Below are positions 9,450-17,561 of a DNA stretch of 57,909 nucleotides, one piece after another. The stretch lies in the NCBI GenBank assembly GCA_946480825.1, contig CAMLLG010000022.1, positions 1 through 57,909 of the forward strand, read 5' to 3'. Under the pieces are notes generated by a model. That model saw only the letters and a list, made by a program, of their open reading frames with translations. It was not told the origin of the DNA and searched no databases. A program made the translations under genes and the position numbers. Source of the stretch: an uncultured Lysobacteraceae bacterium (GTDB lineage: Bacteria; Pseudomonadota; Gammaproteobacteria; Xanthomonadales; Xanthomonadaceae). Numbering within the stretch: position 1 is the stretch's first letter; the number at the start of each line of letters is the position of its first letter.

Positions 9450-9803
9450 TCAACGCGTCCGGCGATCGTCGTCGGGCGCGGGGCAGTAGATGTCGTGGAG
9501 GGTTTCGATCAGACGATGCACCGGCCCTTCGCTGACCGAGTAGTAGACGTTCTGCGATTCGCGCCGGGTCTGCACCCAGCCGCCTTCGCGCAGGACGGCC
9601 AGATGTTGCGATAGCGCCGATTGGCTCAGTTCCACCTCGGCGTTGATTTCGCCGACCGTGCGCTCACCGTCGATCAACAGGCACATCACCCGCAGCCGCT
9701 GCGGGTTCGACAGCGCTTTCAACAGTTCCGCCGCCTGTTCGGCCTGCGCCTGCATGTTCGCTCCGACCGCGACCGAAGCGGGTTTCCGACGGGATGCGGC
9801 CAT
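9450..9803 (-). CDS. ArsR-family repressor with two cysteines, BigR/SqrR-like persulfide sensor
   Basis: 117 aa winged-helix regulator. The recognition region reads SQSALSQHLAVLREGGW. Two cysteines are present, one in RVMCLLIDGE (helix alpha2) and one near the C-terminus in HDIYCPAP. This is the spacing of the dithiol switch in BigR and SqrR, which form a tetrasulfide or disulfide on exposure to reactive sulfur and leave DNA. The longer open frame upstream overlaps the rhodanese gene, so the ATG at 9803, 2 bp past the rhodanese stop, was chosen. It is cotranscribed with the rhodanese and faces a divergent sulfur-handling operon. The sensor role is inferred from family and context. Confidence 0.85.
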   Translation of the reverse strand: MAASRRKPASVAVGANMQAQAEQAAELLKALSNPQRLRVMCLLIDGERTVGEINAEVELSQSALSQHLAVLREGGWVQTRRESQNVYYSVSEGPVHRLIETLHDIYCPAPDDDRRTR

Positions 9804-9805
9804 GC

Positions 9806-10210
9806 TCAGGCGCCCTCCGCCGCGCAGCCGCTTTCGACCCATCGCAGCCAGCCGCCGGCCAGCGACAGCGGCCGATCGAAACCAAGACGCTTCAGCGCCT
9901 CCGCGGCCAGCGCGGAACGCCCGCCGGTGCGGCAATAGAGGATCACGGGTTCGTGCCGATGCGACAGGTGCGGGTCGGTTCTGAAATTCACCGCCGGATG
10001 CGCATCGACCTGGAATTCCAGCAGGCCGCGCGGGATGTTCACGGCGCCGGGCAGGTGGCCCTCGGCGAATTCCGCGGGCTCGCGCACATCGATGACCGGC
10101 GTGCCGGCCGCCTGCAGGGCGCGAAGCTTGTCCGGATCGATTTCCTCGACGACGGCGCGGGCCTGGGCGACGAGATCTTGCGCGGCGAGATGCTGGGCGG
10201 TGAAGGACAT
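9806..10210 (-). CDS. Single-domain rhodanese sulfurtransferase
   Basis: 134 aa. The active-site loop YCRTGGRS carries the catalytic Cys in a CxxGxR form, and VIDVREPAEFAEGHLPGA is the usual rhodanese strand-loop. Such proteins move sulfane sulfur from persulfides to acceptors. The start at 10210 has a GGAGA Shine-Dalgarno; the upstream Met in the same frame (10246) lies inside the promoter region. It is the first gene of a two-gene operon with the ArsR regulator. With the divergent DUF2892 gene it corresponds to a split version of the membrane rhodanese YgaP. Confidence 0.88.
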   Translation of the reverse strand: MSFTAQHLAAQDLVAQARAVVEEIDPDKLRALQAAGTPVIDVREPAEFAEGHLPGAVNIPRGLLEFQVDAHPAVNFRTDPHLSHRHEPVILYCRTGGRSALAAEALKRLGFDRPLSLAGGWLRWVESGCAAEGA

Positions 10211-10231
10211 GAATCGGTCTCCTGTGTGCGG

Positions 10232-10260
10232 TTGACAGTCTAGCAAAGTCTAATTAAGAT
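10232..10260 (+). promoter_or_regulatory. Rightward promoter of the RND/OsmC operon
   Basis: TTGACA (10232-10237), 17 bp, TAAGAT (10255-10260). It overlaps the palindromic operator, so a bound repressor would block it. Confidence 0.65.
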
Positions 10261-10274
10261 AATTCTAAATTAGA
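10249..10274. promoter_or_regulatory. Palindromic operator, probable BigR-type ArsR binding site
   Basis: TCTAATT (10249-10255) and its exact inverse AATTAGA (10268-10274) flank a 12-bp AT-rich centre in an otherwise GC-rich region. The palindrome covers the -10 elements of both divergent promoters. Binding by the neighbouring ArsR protein is an inference from location and AT-rich dyad form. Confidence 0.7.
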
Positions 10275-10284
10275 TTTCAATCAA
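10256..10284 (-). promoter_or_regulatory. Leftward promoter of rhodanese-arsR
   Basis: Read on the minus strand, TTGATT (10284-10279), 17 bp, TATCTT (10261-10256). Its -10 shares bases with the rightward -10, so both directions can be shut by one bound dimer. Confidence 0.55.
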
Positions 10285-10326
10285 TTAATAGTCGATCGAT
10301 AACACCTCATCGAACGGAGTCCTTCC

Positions 10327-10530
10327 ATGAATCTCGACCGTGCCGTGCTCGCCTTCGCTGGCGTGATGATCTTCGTCAGTCTGGCCCTGACCCATTTCGT
10401 GTCGCCCTGGTTCTGGCTGTTCACCGCCTTCATCGGCGCGAATCTGCTGCAGGCCAGCGTCACCGGCTTCTGTCCCGCGGCGCTCCTGTTCCGCAAACTC
10501 GGGGTCGCCAGCGGATGCGCCTTCAAATGA
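10327..10530 (+). CDS. DUF2892-type small inner-membrane protein (YgaP-like membrane part)
   Basis: 67 aa with two hydrophobic helices (AVLAFAGVMIFVSLAL and FWLFTAFIGANLLQASVTG) and the conserved FCPAALLFRKLG end. This pattern, N-terminal MNLDRAVLAFAG and a Cys before the terminal helix, is found in DUF2892 proteins and in the membrane half of the rhodanese YgaP. First gene of the rightward operon; its stop overlaps the next ATG (ATGA at 10527). Confidence 0.85.
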   Translation: MNLDRAVLAFAGVMIFVSLALTHFVSPWFWLFTAFIGANLLQASVTGFCPAALLFRKLGVASGCAFK

Positions 10531-11603
10531 GCAAGCCCTTGCGATTCGCCGCGCTGGCACTGGCGTCGGTGCTCGCCGCCTGCGGCAGCGACACCGACGA
10601 GCGTGCGGTCGCGCCGCTGCCGGAGCTGGACACCTTCGTCGTCGCTGCGGACACCGCGACCGGCGGACGTGCGTGGGATGGCACCGTCGAAGCGGTGCGC
10701 GAAGCGGTGCTGTCGGCGCAGACCGGTGCGCGCGTGACAGCGGTGGATGCGGACGTCAACGATCGCGTCGTCGCGGGCCAGACGCTGCTGCGCATGACCG
10801 TGGTCGAACAACAGGCCGGCGTCGATGCGGCGCGCGCGCAGTTGCGCGCGGCCGAAGCGTCGGCGCTGGAGGCCGAACGTCAGTACCAGCGCTTCGCCGC
10901 GCTCGCAAAGGACGGCTACGTGTCGCGCGCGCAGCTCGACCAGACGCGGGCCGCGCGCGATGCCGCCAACGCGGCGCGCGATGCCGCGCGCGCGCAGCTG
11001 TCGTCCGCCGGCCAGAATGCGGATTACACGACTGTCCGCGCGCCGTATGCCGGCATCGTGTCCGCACGTCGGGTCGAGCCCGGCGAAACCGTGAATCCCG
11101 GGCAGCCGCTGCTGACGGTTTACGCCCCCGACGATCTGCGGATCGAAGTGCGCGTGCCGCAGTCGGCGGCCGATGCGATCCGCGCGCATCCCGGCGCCCG
11201 CGTACTGTTCGACGACGGCACCGGACTGGACGCGCGCGAGGTGGTCGTCCATCCCGCTGCCGATCCGGACAGCCACAGCGTGCGCGTGCGCGTGCTGTTG
11301 CCGCGAATGGACGTGCCTGTCGCGCCGGGCAGCACCGCCAAGGTCGTCTTCCCGATCCGCGGCGACGGACGCACGTTGCGCGTGCCTGCGGCGTCGGTGC
11401 TGCGTCGCGGCGAGCTGACCGCCGTGTATGTGGTGAAGGATGGTCGCGTGCTGTTGCGTCAGCTGCGGTTGGGTGCTTCCGAAGGCGCAATGGTCGAAGT
11501 GCTCTCCGGCTTGCGCGCGGGCGATGTGGTGGCTCGCGATCCGGACGCGGCGCTGCAGGCGATCGTCTCGCAGCGCGATGGCGCGGGAGTCGGGCATGGC
11601 TGA
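10527..11603 (+). CDS. RND efflux periplasmic adaptor lipoprotein (HlyD/AcrA family)
   Basis: 358 aa. An N-terminal lipoprotein signal ends in the lipobox LAAC at about residue 18. It is followed by a biotinyl-lipoyl-like half (LSAQTGARVTAVDADVNDRVVAGQ), a helical hairpin rich in Ala/Arg (about residues 85-155) and the second lipoyl half with VRAPYAGIVSARRVEPGETV. It would link the inner-membrane pump to an outer-membrane channel, not encoded here. The ATG at 10527 overlaps the upstream stop; an ATG 12 nt earlier is also possible. Substrate unknown; the neighbourhood suggests sulfur or thiol-derived toxicants. Confidence 0.9.
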   Translation: MSKPLRFAALALASVLAACGSDTDERAVAPLPELDTFVVAADTATGGRAWDGTVEAVREAVLSAQTGARVTAVDADVNDRVVAGQTLLRMTVVEQQAGVDAARAQLRAAEASALEAERQYQRFAALAKDGYVSRAQLDQTRAARDAANAARDAARAQLSSAGQNADYTTVRAPYAGIVSARRVEPGETVNPGQPLLTVYAPDDLRIEVRVPQSAADAIRAHPGARVLFDDGTGLDAREVVVHPAADPDSHSVRVRVLLPRMDVPVAPGSTAKVVFPIRGDGRTLRVPAASVLRRGELTAVYVVKDGRVLLRQLRLGASEGAMVEVLSGLRAGDVVARDPDAALQAIVSQRDGAGVGHG

Positions 11604-14600
11604 GTCGACGTCGTCGCCTGCGGCGCTGCGGGCCGGGATGCGGCTCGGAATTTCGGGACGCATCGCCAAGGCATTCCAGACCAACCCGTTGACGCCGATC
11701 CTGGCGCTGATGGGGCTGATGCTCGGCCTCGTCGCGGTGATGATCACCCCGCGCGAAGAAGAACCGCAGATCGATGTGACCATGGCGAACGTGTTCGTGC
11801 CGTTCCCGGGGGCATCGTCGCGCGATGTCGAACAACTGGTGAGCTACCCGCTGGAGCAGAAGTTGTCCGAGATCGAGGGCGTGAAGCACGTCTATTCGAT
11901 CAGTCGTCCGGGCATGGCGGTGCTGACGGTCGAATACACCGTCGGCGTCGAGCGCCAATCGGCGATCGTGCGTCTCTACAATCAGGTGTTCTCGAACGGC
12001 GATTGGATGCCGCAGGGCGTCGGCATCGGCCAGCCGCTGATCAAGCCCAAGGGGATCGACGACGTGCCGGTGATGGCGCTGACGCTGTGGTCCGACGATC
12101 CGGGTACCGGCGTCGAAGACCTCTCCGCAGTGGCGCGCACGCTGGAAACAGAACTCAAGCGCGTGCCCGGCACCCGCGATGTCTACACCATCGGTGCCCC
12201 CGATCGCGTGGTCGCGGTCACGCTGGATCCCGCCCGCCTCGCGGCGTTCGGGCTCAGTGTCGGCGAAGTCGCGCAGTCCCTGCAGGCGGCGAACGTGGTG
12301 CGCCATGTCGGCGAGCGCGTGGGCCAGAACCGTGCCGTACCGGTCACCGCCGGTCGTTTCCTCGTCGATCGCGACGATGTGGCGCAACTGGTGCTCGGGA
12401 TGCGGAACGGCGAGCCGGTCACGCTGGCGGATGTCGCCGATGTACGCGCCGGTATCGATGCGCCGACGAACTATGTCTGGCACGGTGCGCCGGCGGGGCA
12501 ACCGGGGCCGAAGGCCGGCACCGCGCCCGCGCTGACCATCGCCATCGCCAAGAAGCCGGGCAGCAACGCCGCCGACATCACCGCCGCGATCGCCGGGCGC
12601 ATCGAAGCGCTGCGCGGCGAATTGATTCCGGACGCGGTCCACGTGGATATCGTCCGCGATTATGGCCAGACCGCCACCGACAAGGCGCAGAAACTCATCC
12701 AGAAGCTGTTCTTCGCGACGATGTCCGTGGTGCTGCTGGTGCTGTTCGCGCTGGGCAGGCGCGAAGCGCTGGTGGTCGGCGCCGCGGTGGTGCTCACGCT
12801 CGCGCTGACGCTCTTCGCCTCGTGGGCGATGGGCTTCACCCTCAATCGGGTTTCGCTGTTCGCGCTGATCTTCTCGATCGGCATTCTCGTCGACGACGCC
12901 ATCGTGGTGGTCGAGAACATTCACCGGCACATGGCGCGCGGCGGCAAAACGCTGGTCGAGGCGATTCCGTCGGCGGTCGACGAAGTCGGCGGGCCGACGA
13001 TCCTCGCGACCTTCACCGTGATCGCGGCGTTGCTGCCGATGGCCTTCGTCAGCGGTCTGATGGGGCCGTACATGCGGCCGATTCCGATCAACGCCTCCGC
13101 CGGCATGGTGTTGTCGCTGGCGGTGGCGCTGGTGGTCACGCCTTGGCTGTCGCTGAAGCTGCTCAAGCCGCATGTCGCGCATCGCGATACGGGCACTGGC
13201 ACTGCCGCGGGCGCTGACGAAGCCCGCCTGCACCGGATGTTCTCCCGGGTGATGACACCGTTCATCGATGGCGTTCGCGCGCCGCGTCGCCGGCGCTGGC
13301 TGTTCGGCGGCATGGCGATGCTGGTGCTGCTGGCGGCGAGCCTCGCTGTGTTCCAGTTCGTGGTGCTGAAGATGCTGCCGTTCGACAACAAATCGGAGAT
13401 CCAGGTGGTCGTCGACATGCCGGAAGGCAGCACGCTCGAAACCACCGATGCATTGCTGACCGAACTGGCGACGGTCGCATCCTCGTTTCCGGAAGTCGCG
13501 AATTTCCAGGGCTATGCCGGTACCTCCGCGCCGATCAATTTCAACGGTCTGGTGCGCCAGTGTTTCCTGCGCAGCGGCGCCAACGTCGCCGACCTGCAGG
13601 TCAATCTGGTCGACAAGCACCATCGCGATCGCAAGAGTCACGATATCGCCCGCGCGATGCGGCCGAAGTTCGATGCCGTCGGGCGTCGTTACGGCGCTTC
13701 GGTGAAAGTGGTCGAAGTGCCGCCGGGCCCGCCGGTGCTGGCGCCGCTGGTCGCCGAGATCTACGGACCGGACGACGCGAAGCGGCGCGAAGTCGCGCTG
13801 GCGCTCGAACGACGCCTGCGCGACACCGATGGCATCGTCGATATCGATACGACCGTGGAAACCGCCGCGCCGCGCGAAATATTGGTCGTGGATCGCGAAC
13901 GGGCGACCCGGCTCGGCGTGGATCAATCGACGATCGTCGACACGCTGGCGGCCGCGGTCGACGGCCACGACGCGACCTATGTGCAGGACGGCGTCTCGCG
14001 CCATCCGCGCCCGGTGCGATTGCGGGTACCGGTCGCCGAACAGGCCAGTCTCGAACGTCTGCTGCAGCTCTCGGTGAAAGGCGGACAAGGGCAGGTCGTG
14101 CCGTTGTCGGAAGTGACGAAGACCCTGCGTGCCGATTGGGATGGTGCGATCCATCACAAGGATCTGCTTCCGGTCGTGTACGTGATGGGGGACGAAGCCG
14201 GCGACCTCGACAGTCCGCTCTACGGGATGTTCGATGTCGTCGGTCAGGTCTCCGACAACGCCATCGCCGATCGCGCGTTGTCGCAGTTCTTCATCCGCCA
14301 GCCCGACGATACCGCCGATTACGCGATCAAATGGGACGGCGAGTGGCAGATCACCTACGAGACCTTCCGCGACATGGGCATCGCCTATGCCGCCGGGCTG
14401 GTGCTGATCTATCTGCTGATCGTCGCGCAGTTCCGGAGTTACGTGGTGCCGCTGGTCATCATGGCGCCGATTCCGATGACGGTGATCGGCGTGATGCCCG
14501 GCCACGCACTGCTCGGCGCGCAGTTCACCGCCACCTCGATGATCGGCATGATCGCGCTGGCCGGCATCATCGTGCGTAATTCCATCCTGCTGGTGGATTT

Positions 14601-14862
14601 CATCAATCAGGCGGTGGGCGAGGGCAGGACGCCGGCCGAAGCGGTGATCGAGGCCTGCGCGGTGCGCGCCCAACCCATCGTGTTGACGGCGGCGGCGGCG
14701 ATGCTCGGCGCGTTCTTCATCCTCGACGATCCGATTTTCAACGGCCTCGCGGTGTCGCTGATCTTCGGTATTCTGGTCAGCACCGCATTGACGCTGGTGG
14801 TGATCCCGCTGTTGTATTACGTGCTGCTCACCCGCAACGCCGCCGAGGAGTCGACGCCATGA
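11596..14862 (+). CDS. RND family efflux pump, inner-membrane transporter
   Basis: 1088 aa, full length for the HAE/heavy-metal RND class. An N-terminal helix (ILALMGLMLGLVAVMI) precedes a large periplasmic domain with FPGASSRDVEQLVSYPLEQ. The first helix bundle contains GILVDDAIVVVENIHRH, with the paired Asp used for proton relay, and the second periplasmic domain and helix bundle follow (MIGMIALAGIIVRNSILLVD). The gene overlaps the adaptor gene by 8 bp and the osmC gene by 4 bp, so the pump is made together with the sulfur genes. Substrate not predictable from sequence. Confidence 0.93.
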   Translation: MAESTSSPAALRAGMRLGISGRIAKAFQTNPLTPILALMGLMLGLVAVMITPREEEPQIDVTMANVFVPFPGASSRDVEQLVSYPLEQKLSEIEGVKHVYSISRPGMAVLTVEYTVGVERQSAIVRLYNQVFSNGDWMPQGVGIGQPLIKPKGIDDVPVMALTLWSDDPGTGVEDLSAVARTLETELKRVPGTRDVYTIGAPDRVVAVTLDPARLAAFGLSVGEVAQSLQAANVVRHVGERVGQNRAVPVTAGRFLVDRDDVAQLVLGMRNGEPVTLADVADVRAGIDAPTNYVWHGAPAGQPGPKAGTAPALTIAIAKKPGSNAADITAAIAGRIEALRGELIPDAVHVDIVRDYGQTATDKAQKLIQKLFFATMSVVLLVLFALGRREALVVGAAVVLTLALTLFASWAMGFTLNRVSLFALIFSIGILVDDAIVVVENIHRHMARGGKTLVEAIPSAVDEVGGPTILATFTVIAALLPMAFVSGLMGPYMRPIPINASAGMVLSLAVALVVTPWLSLKLLKPHVAHRDTGTGTAAGADEARLHRMFSRVMTPFIDGVRAPRRRRWLFGGMAMLVLLAASLAVFQFVVLKMLPFDNKSEIQVVVDMPEGSTLETTDALLTELATVASSFPEVANFQGYAGTSAPINFNGLVRQCFLRSGANVADLQVNLVDKHHRDRKSHDIARAMRPKFDAVGRRYGASVKVVEVPPGPPVLAPLVAEIYGPDDAKRREVALALERRLRDTDGIVDIDTTVETAAPREILVVDRERATRLGVDQSTIVDTLAAAVDGHDATYVQDGVSRHPRPVRLRVPVAEQASLERLLQLSVKGGQGQVVPLSEVTKTLRADWDGAIHHKDLLPVVYVMGDEAGDLDSPLYGMFDVVGQVSDNAIADRALSQFFIRQPDDTADYAIKWDGEWQITYETFRDMGIAYAAGLVLIYLLIVAQFRSYVVPLVIMAPIPMTVIGVMPGHALLGAQFTATSMIGMIALAGIIVRNSILLVDFINQAVGEGRTPAEAVIEACAVRAQPIVLTAAAAMLGAFFILDDPIFNGLAVSLIFGILVSTALTLVVIPLLYYVLLTRNAAEESTP

Positions 14863-15320
14863 CCGATGCCCCCGATCTGCGCATCCTGCTGGAACAGGAA
14901 GGTCCCTACGCTTTCAAGGTGAATTTCGAAGGCACCGATCTGGCGGCCCTGCATACCGACGAACCCGCGCCGCTGGGCGCGGGCAGCGGCCCGAATCCAT
15001 CCGCGATTCTGCTGACCAGCATCGCCAACTGTCTCGCCGCCAGCCTGTTGTTCGCGCTGCGCAAGTTCAAGAATGCGCCCGGCCCGATCCGCGCCGAGAT
15101 CGTCGCGCGCAAGGAGCGCAACGCTGAGGGCCGCTGGCGGATTCCGCGCGCCGAGGTCACGATCCAGCTGTCCGACAAGGCCACCGATCTGGAGCACTTC
15201 GACCGCGTGCTCGCGCAGTTCGAGCAGTTCTGCATCGTCACCCAGAGCGTGCGCGAGGGTGTGGAGGTCGCGGTGCGCATCGTCGATGCCGACGGTACGG
15301 TCCGGGAGCCGGGCGCTTGA
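14859..15320 (+). CDS. OsmC/Ohr family protein
   Basis: 153 aa. The two family cysteines lie in SIANCLAASLLFAL and EQFCIVTQSV; in OsmC/Ohr proteins this pair reduces organic or sulfur-containing hydroperoxides. The start overlaps the RND stop (ATGA). Its place in a BigR-type operon suggests a role in thiol/persulfide stress; YhfA-like OsmC proteins are the closest form by eye. Confidence 0.85.
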   Translation: MTDAPDLRILLEQEGPYAFKVNFEGTDLAALHTDEPAPLGAGSGPNPSAILLTSIANCLAASLLFALRKFKNAPGPIRAEIVARKERNAEGRWRIPRAEVTIQLSDKATDLEHFDRVLAQFEQFCIVTQSVREGVEVAVRIVDADGTVREPGA

Positions 15321-15459
15321 GCGACGGATATCTGTGCGTGTGAATCGGCTTCGGACGTGGGCCTTGGCCCGGCCAGCTGTCGCCCCCATTCTGTTGGCGT
15401 TGGCGACCCGCGTGCGACGTTCCGTCGCGCGCCTCGCCGTGAATTCCGAAGGTTGATCC

Positions 15460-15906
15460 ATGTCCGACGCAGACGCCACTCTCCGCATCGCGTGTCCCGC
15501 CTGCCATGCGCTGAATCGCGTGCCTGCCGCGCGCCTCGCCGACGCGCCGGTCTGCGGGCGCTGCAAGGCGCCGCTGTTTTCCGCGCATCCGCTCGCGCTC
15601 GATGCCGATGGTTTCGAGCGCCATGTCGTGCAGTCCGATCTGCCGGTATTGATCGATTTCTGGGCCCCCTGGTGCCAGCCCTGCCTGATGATGGCGCCGC
15701 ATTTCGATGCCGCTGCCGGCGAACTGGAGCCCGCGTTCCGCTTGGCGAAGATCGATACCCAGGCGCAGCCCGCGCTGGGTGCGCGGTTCGGCATCCGCAG
15801 TATTCCGACTCTCGCGCTGTTCCGCGGCGGACGCGAGATCGCGCGACAATCCGGTGCGATGGGCAGCGCCGACATCGTTCGCTGGGCGCGCAGCCAAACG
15901 CGCTGA
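15460..15906 (+). CDS. trxC: TrxC-like thioredoxin with N-terminal zinc ribbon and WCQPC active site
   Basis: 148 aa. The N-terminal CPACHALN and CGRCKAP pairs form the zinc ribbon of thioredoxin 2. The thioredoxin fold follows with FWAPWCQPCLMMAPHF, where the canonical Gly of WCGPC is replaced by Gln, and with the cis-Pro loop RSIPTLALF. TrxC is a stress-induced cytosolic thiol reductase. The Gln substitution may alter redox potential or substrate choice. It lies 139 bp after osmC; no separate promoter is obvious. Confidence 0.92.
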   Translation: MSDADATLRIACPACHALNRVPAARLADAPVCGRCKAPLFSAHPLALDADGFERHVVQSDLPVLIDFWAPWCQPCLMMAPHFDAAAGELEPAFRLAKIDTQAQPALGARFGIRSIPTLALFRGGREIARQSGAMGSADIVRWARSQTR

Positions 15907-15936
15907 ATCGTTCCCTCATGCACACAGGAGTGCGTC

Positions 15937-16560
15937 ATGTCCCGTTTCCCGCTGTCTTTCGTTGTGGGTGCCGCCGTCGTCGTGACGCTCGCGGCGACGG
16001 TGTTCGCGGTCCGAGGCTCCTCGACGGATGCCGCGCCGGTGACCGCGAACGAATCCGCCGCTGCGACGACAGCATCCGGCGTCGCGCTGCTGCGTCCGCG
16101 CGAGGGCCTGGTCGTCGCCGGCCAGCCGGCCGAAGGCGATTGGCCGGCGCTGGCCGCATCGGGCATCCGCACCGTCGTGAATCTGCGTCCGCAGGCGGAA
16201 CTGAAGGGGCGCGATGAGCGCGCGGAAGTCGCCGCCGCCGGCATGCGCTATGTCGAACTGCCGATCTCCGGGCCCGCGGACATCACGCCGGAGAATGCGC
16301 AGGCGCTGTCCGCGCTGCTCGCGCAGACCGATGGCCTGGTGCTGGTGCACTGCGCCAGCGGCAATCGCGTCGGCGGTCTGCTGGCGGTGGCGATGGCGCA
16401 GAACGGCATGCCGGTGTCGCAGGCGCTGGAATTCGGTCGCAGCGCCGGCATGAAATCGATCGAAAGCCGCGCGCGTGACGTCATCGAACGGGAAACCGCT
16501 GCGCGCTGCGTCGCCGCGCGCGACACGTCCGATCCGGCGCAATGCCCCGCGGGCGGTTGA
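15937..16560 (+). CDS. Membrane-anchored DUF442 / dual-specificity-phosphatase-like protein
   Basis: 207 aa. An N-terminal hydrophobic anchor (FVVGAAVVVTLAATVFAV) is followed by a DUF442 fold: GLVVAGQPAEGDWPALAASG, VVNLRPQAEL and the P-loop HCASGNRVGG, a CxxxxxR phosphatase-type active site. In Xylella and Agrobacterium the BigR-controlled Blh protein joins a DUF442 domain to an MBL persulfide dioxygenase. Here the two are separate genes, this one and the convergent MBL gene. The location outside the cytoplasm is inferred from the anchor. Confidence 0.82.
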   Translation: MSRFPLSFVVGAAVVVTLAATVFAVRGSSTDAAPVTANESAAATTASGVALLRPREGLVVAGQPAEGDWPALAASGIRTVVNLRPQAELKGRDERAEVAAAGMRYVELPISGPADITPENAQALSALLAQTDGLVLVHCASGNRVGGLLAVAMAQNGMPVSQALEFGRSAGMKSIESRARDVIERETAARCVAARDTSDPAQCPAGG

Positions 16561-16596
16561 TCCGGCGCAGTTGATCCGGCGGAGCAGGGCGTCGGA

Positions 16597-17460
16597 TCAG
16601 AAGCGGTCGATGGGCAGCTTCAGATAACGCACACCGTTGTCCTCGGGCTCGGGCAGTCGGCCTGCACGGATGTTGACCTGTACCGACGGCAGCAGCAGCG
16701 CGGGCATCCCCAGTGTGGCGTCGCGCGTCGTGCGCACGGAGACGAAGGCGTCCTCGCCGATGCCGTCGCGCACGTGGATGTTGCCGGCCTTCTGCGCGGC
16801 GATGGTGGTCTGGCAGGCGTAGGCGCGGCCGCCGGGCGCGTAATCGTGGCAGACGAAGACGCGGGTATCGCCGGGCAGCGCGAACAGCCGCTGGATGGAG
16901 CGGTAAAGCGCATGCGCATCGCCGCCGGGGAAATCGCAGCGCGCGGTGCCGCCGTCGGGCATGAAGATCGAATCGCCGACGAACAGCGCATCGCCGATGC
17001 GATAGGCCACGCTGTCGCTGGTGTGCCCCGGCACCGCGATGACTTCGGCGTCGATGTCGCCGATCGCGAACCGTTCGCCGTCGGCGAACAGATGGTCGAA
17101 CTGCGAGCCGTCGGCCGCAAAGCGTTCGCCGAGATTGAAGATCGGCCGGAAGGTCGCCTGCACCGTGCGGATGCCTTCGCCGATCGCCAGCGTCGCGCCC
17201 GCGAACCGCGACTTCAGCCAGTGACCGGCGCTGAGATGGTCGGCGTGCGCATGGGTTTCGAGGATCCAGCGCACGTCGAGCCCATGCGCGTGCGCATGAT
17301 CGACCAGCGCCTGCGCCGACACGGTCGCAGTGCGGCCGGATTTGGCGTCGAAGTCGAGCACCGGGTCGACGATCGCCGCCTGACGCGTCGCGGGATCGGA
17401 CGCGATGTAACTCCAGGTGCAACTGTCGGCGTGGAAGAAGGGTGCGACATCGACGCGCAT
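16597..17460 (-). CDS. MBL-fold persulfide-dioxygenase-like hydrolase
   Basis: 287 aa. The metal site appears as THAHADHLSA (HxHxDH), VPGHTSDSVAY and FVCHDYAPGGR, and GDSIFMPDGGTARCDFPGG is typical of the ETHE1/Blh group. These mononuclear-iron enzymes oxidise glutathione persulfide to sulfite. The start at 17460 is favoured by CGGAG 8 nt upstream; an in-frame ATG at 17481 would add seven residues. It is convergent with the DUF442 gene and completes the sulfide/persulfide set. Confidence 0.85.
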   Translation of the reverse strand: MRVDVAPFFHADSCTWSYIASDPATRQAAIVDPVLDFDAKSGRTATVSAQALVDHAHAHGLDVRWILETHAHADHLSAGHWLKSRFAGATLAIGEGIRTVQATFRPIFNLGERFAADGSQFDHLFADGERFAIGDIDAEVIAVPGHTSDSVAYRIGDALFVGDSIFMPDGGTARCDFPGGDAHALYRSIQRLFALPGDTRVFVCHDYAPGGRAYACQTTIAAQKAGNIHVRDGIGEDAFVSVRTTRDATLGMPALLLPSVQVNIRAGRLPEPEDNGVRYLKLPIDRF

Positions 17461-17561
17461 GGCCGGCTCCGGAGTGGGCATGTTTCGATTCTATCGTCTG
17501 CGTTGCCGCGCCTGCGCTGCCGGCCGCTTCGGTTCCGGCGTCGACCGTGCATAATCCCGCG

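Noticed and set aside
10281..14673. Long minus-strand frames opposite the RND genes
   Set aside because: Antisense shadows of the adaptor and pump genes; repetitive His/Arg/Gln composition.
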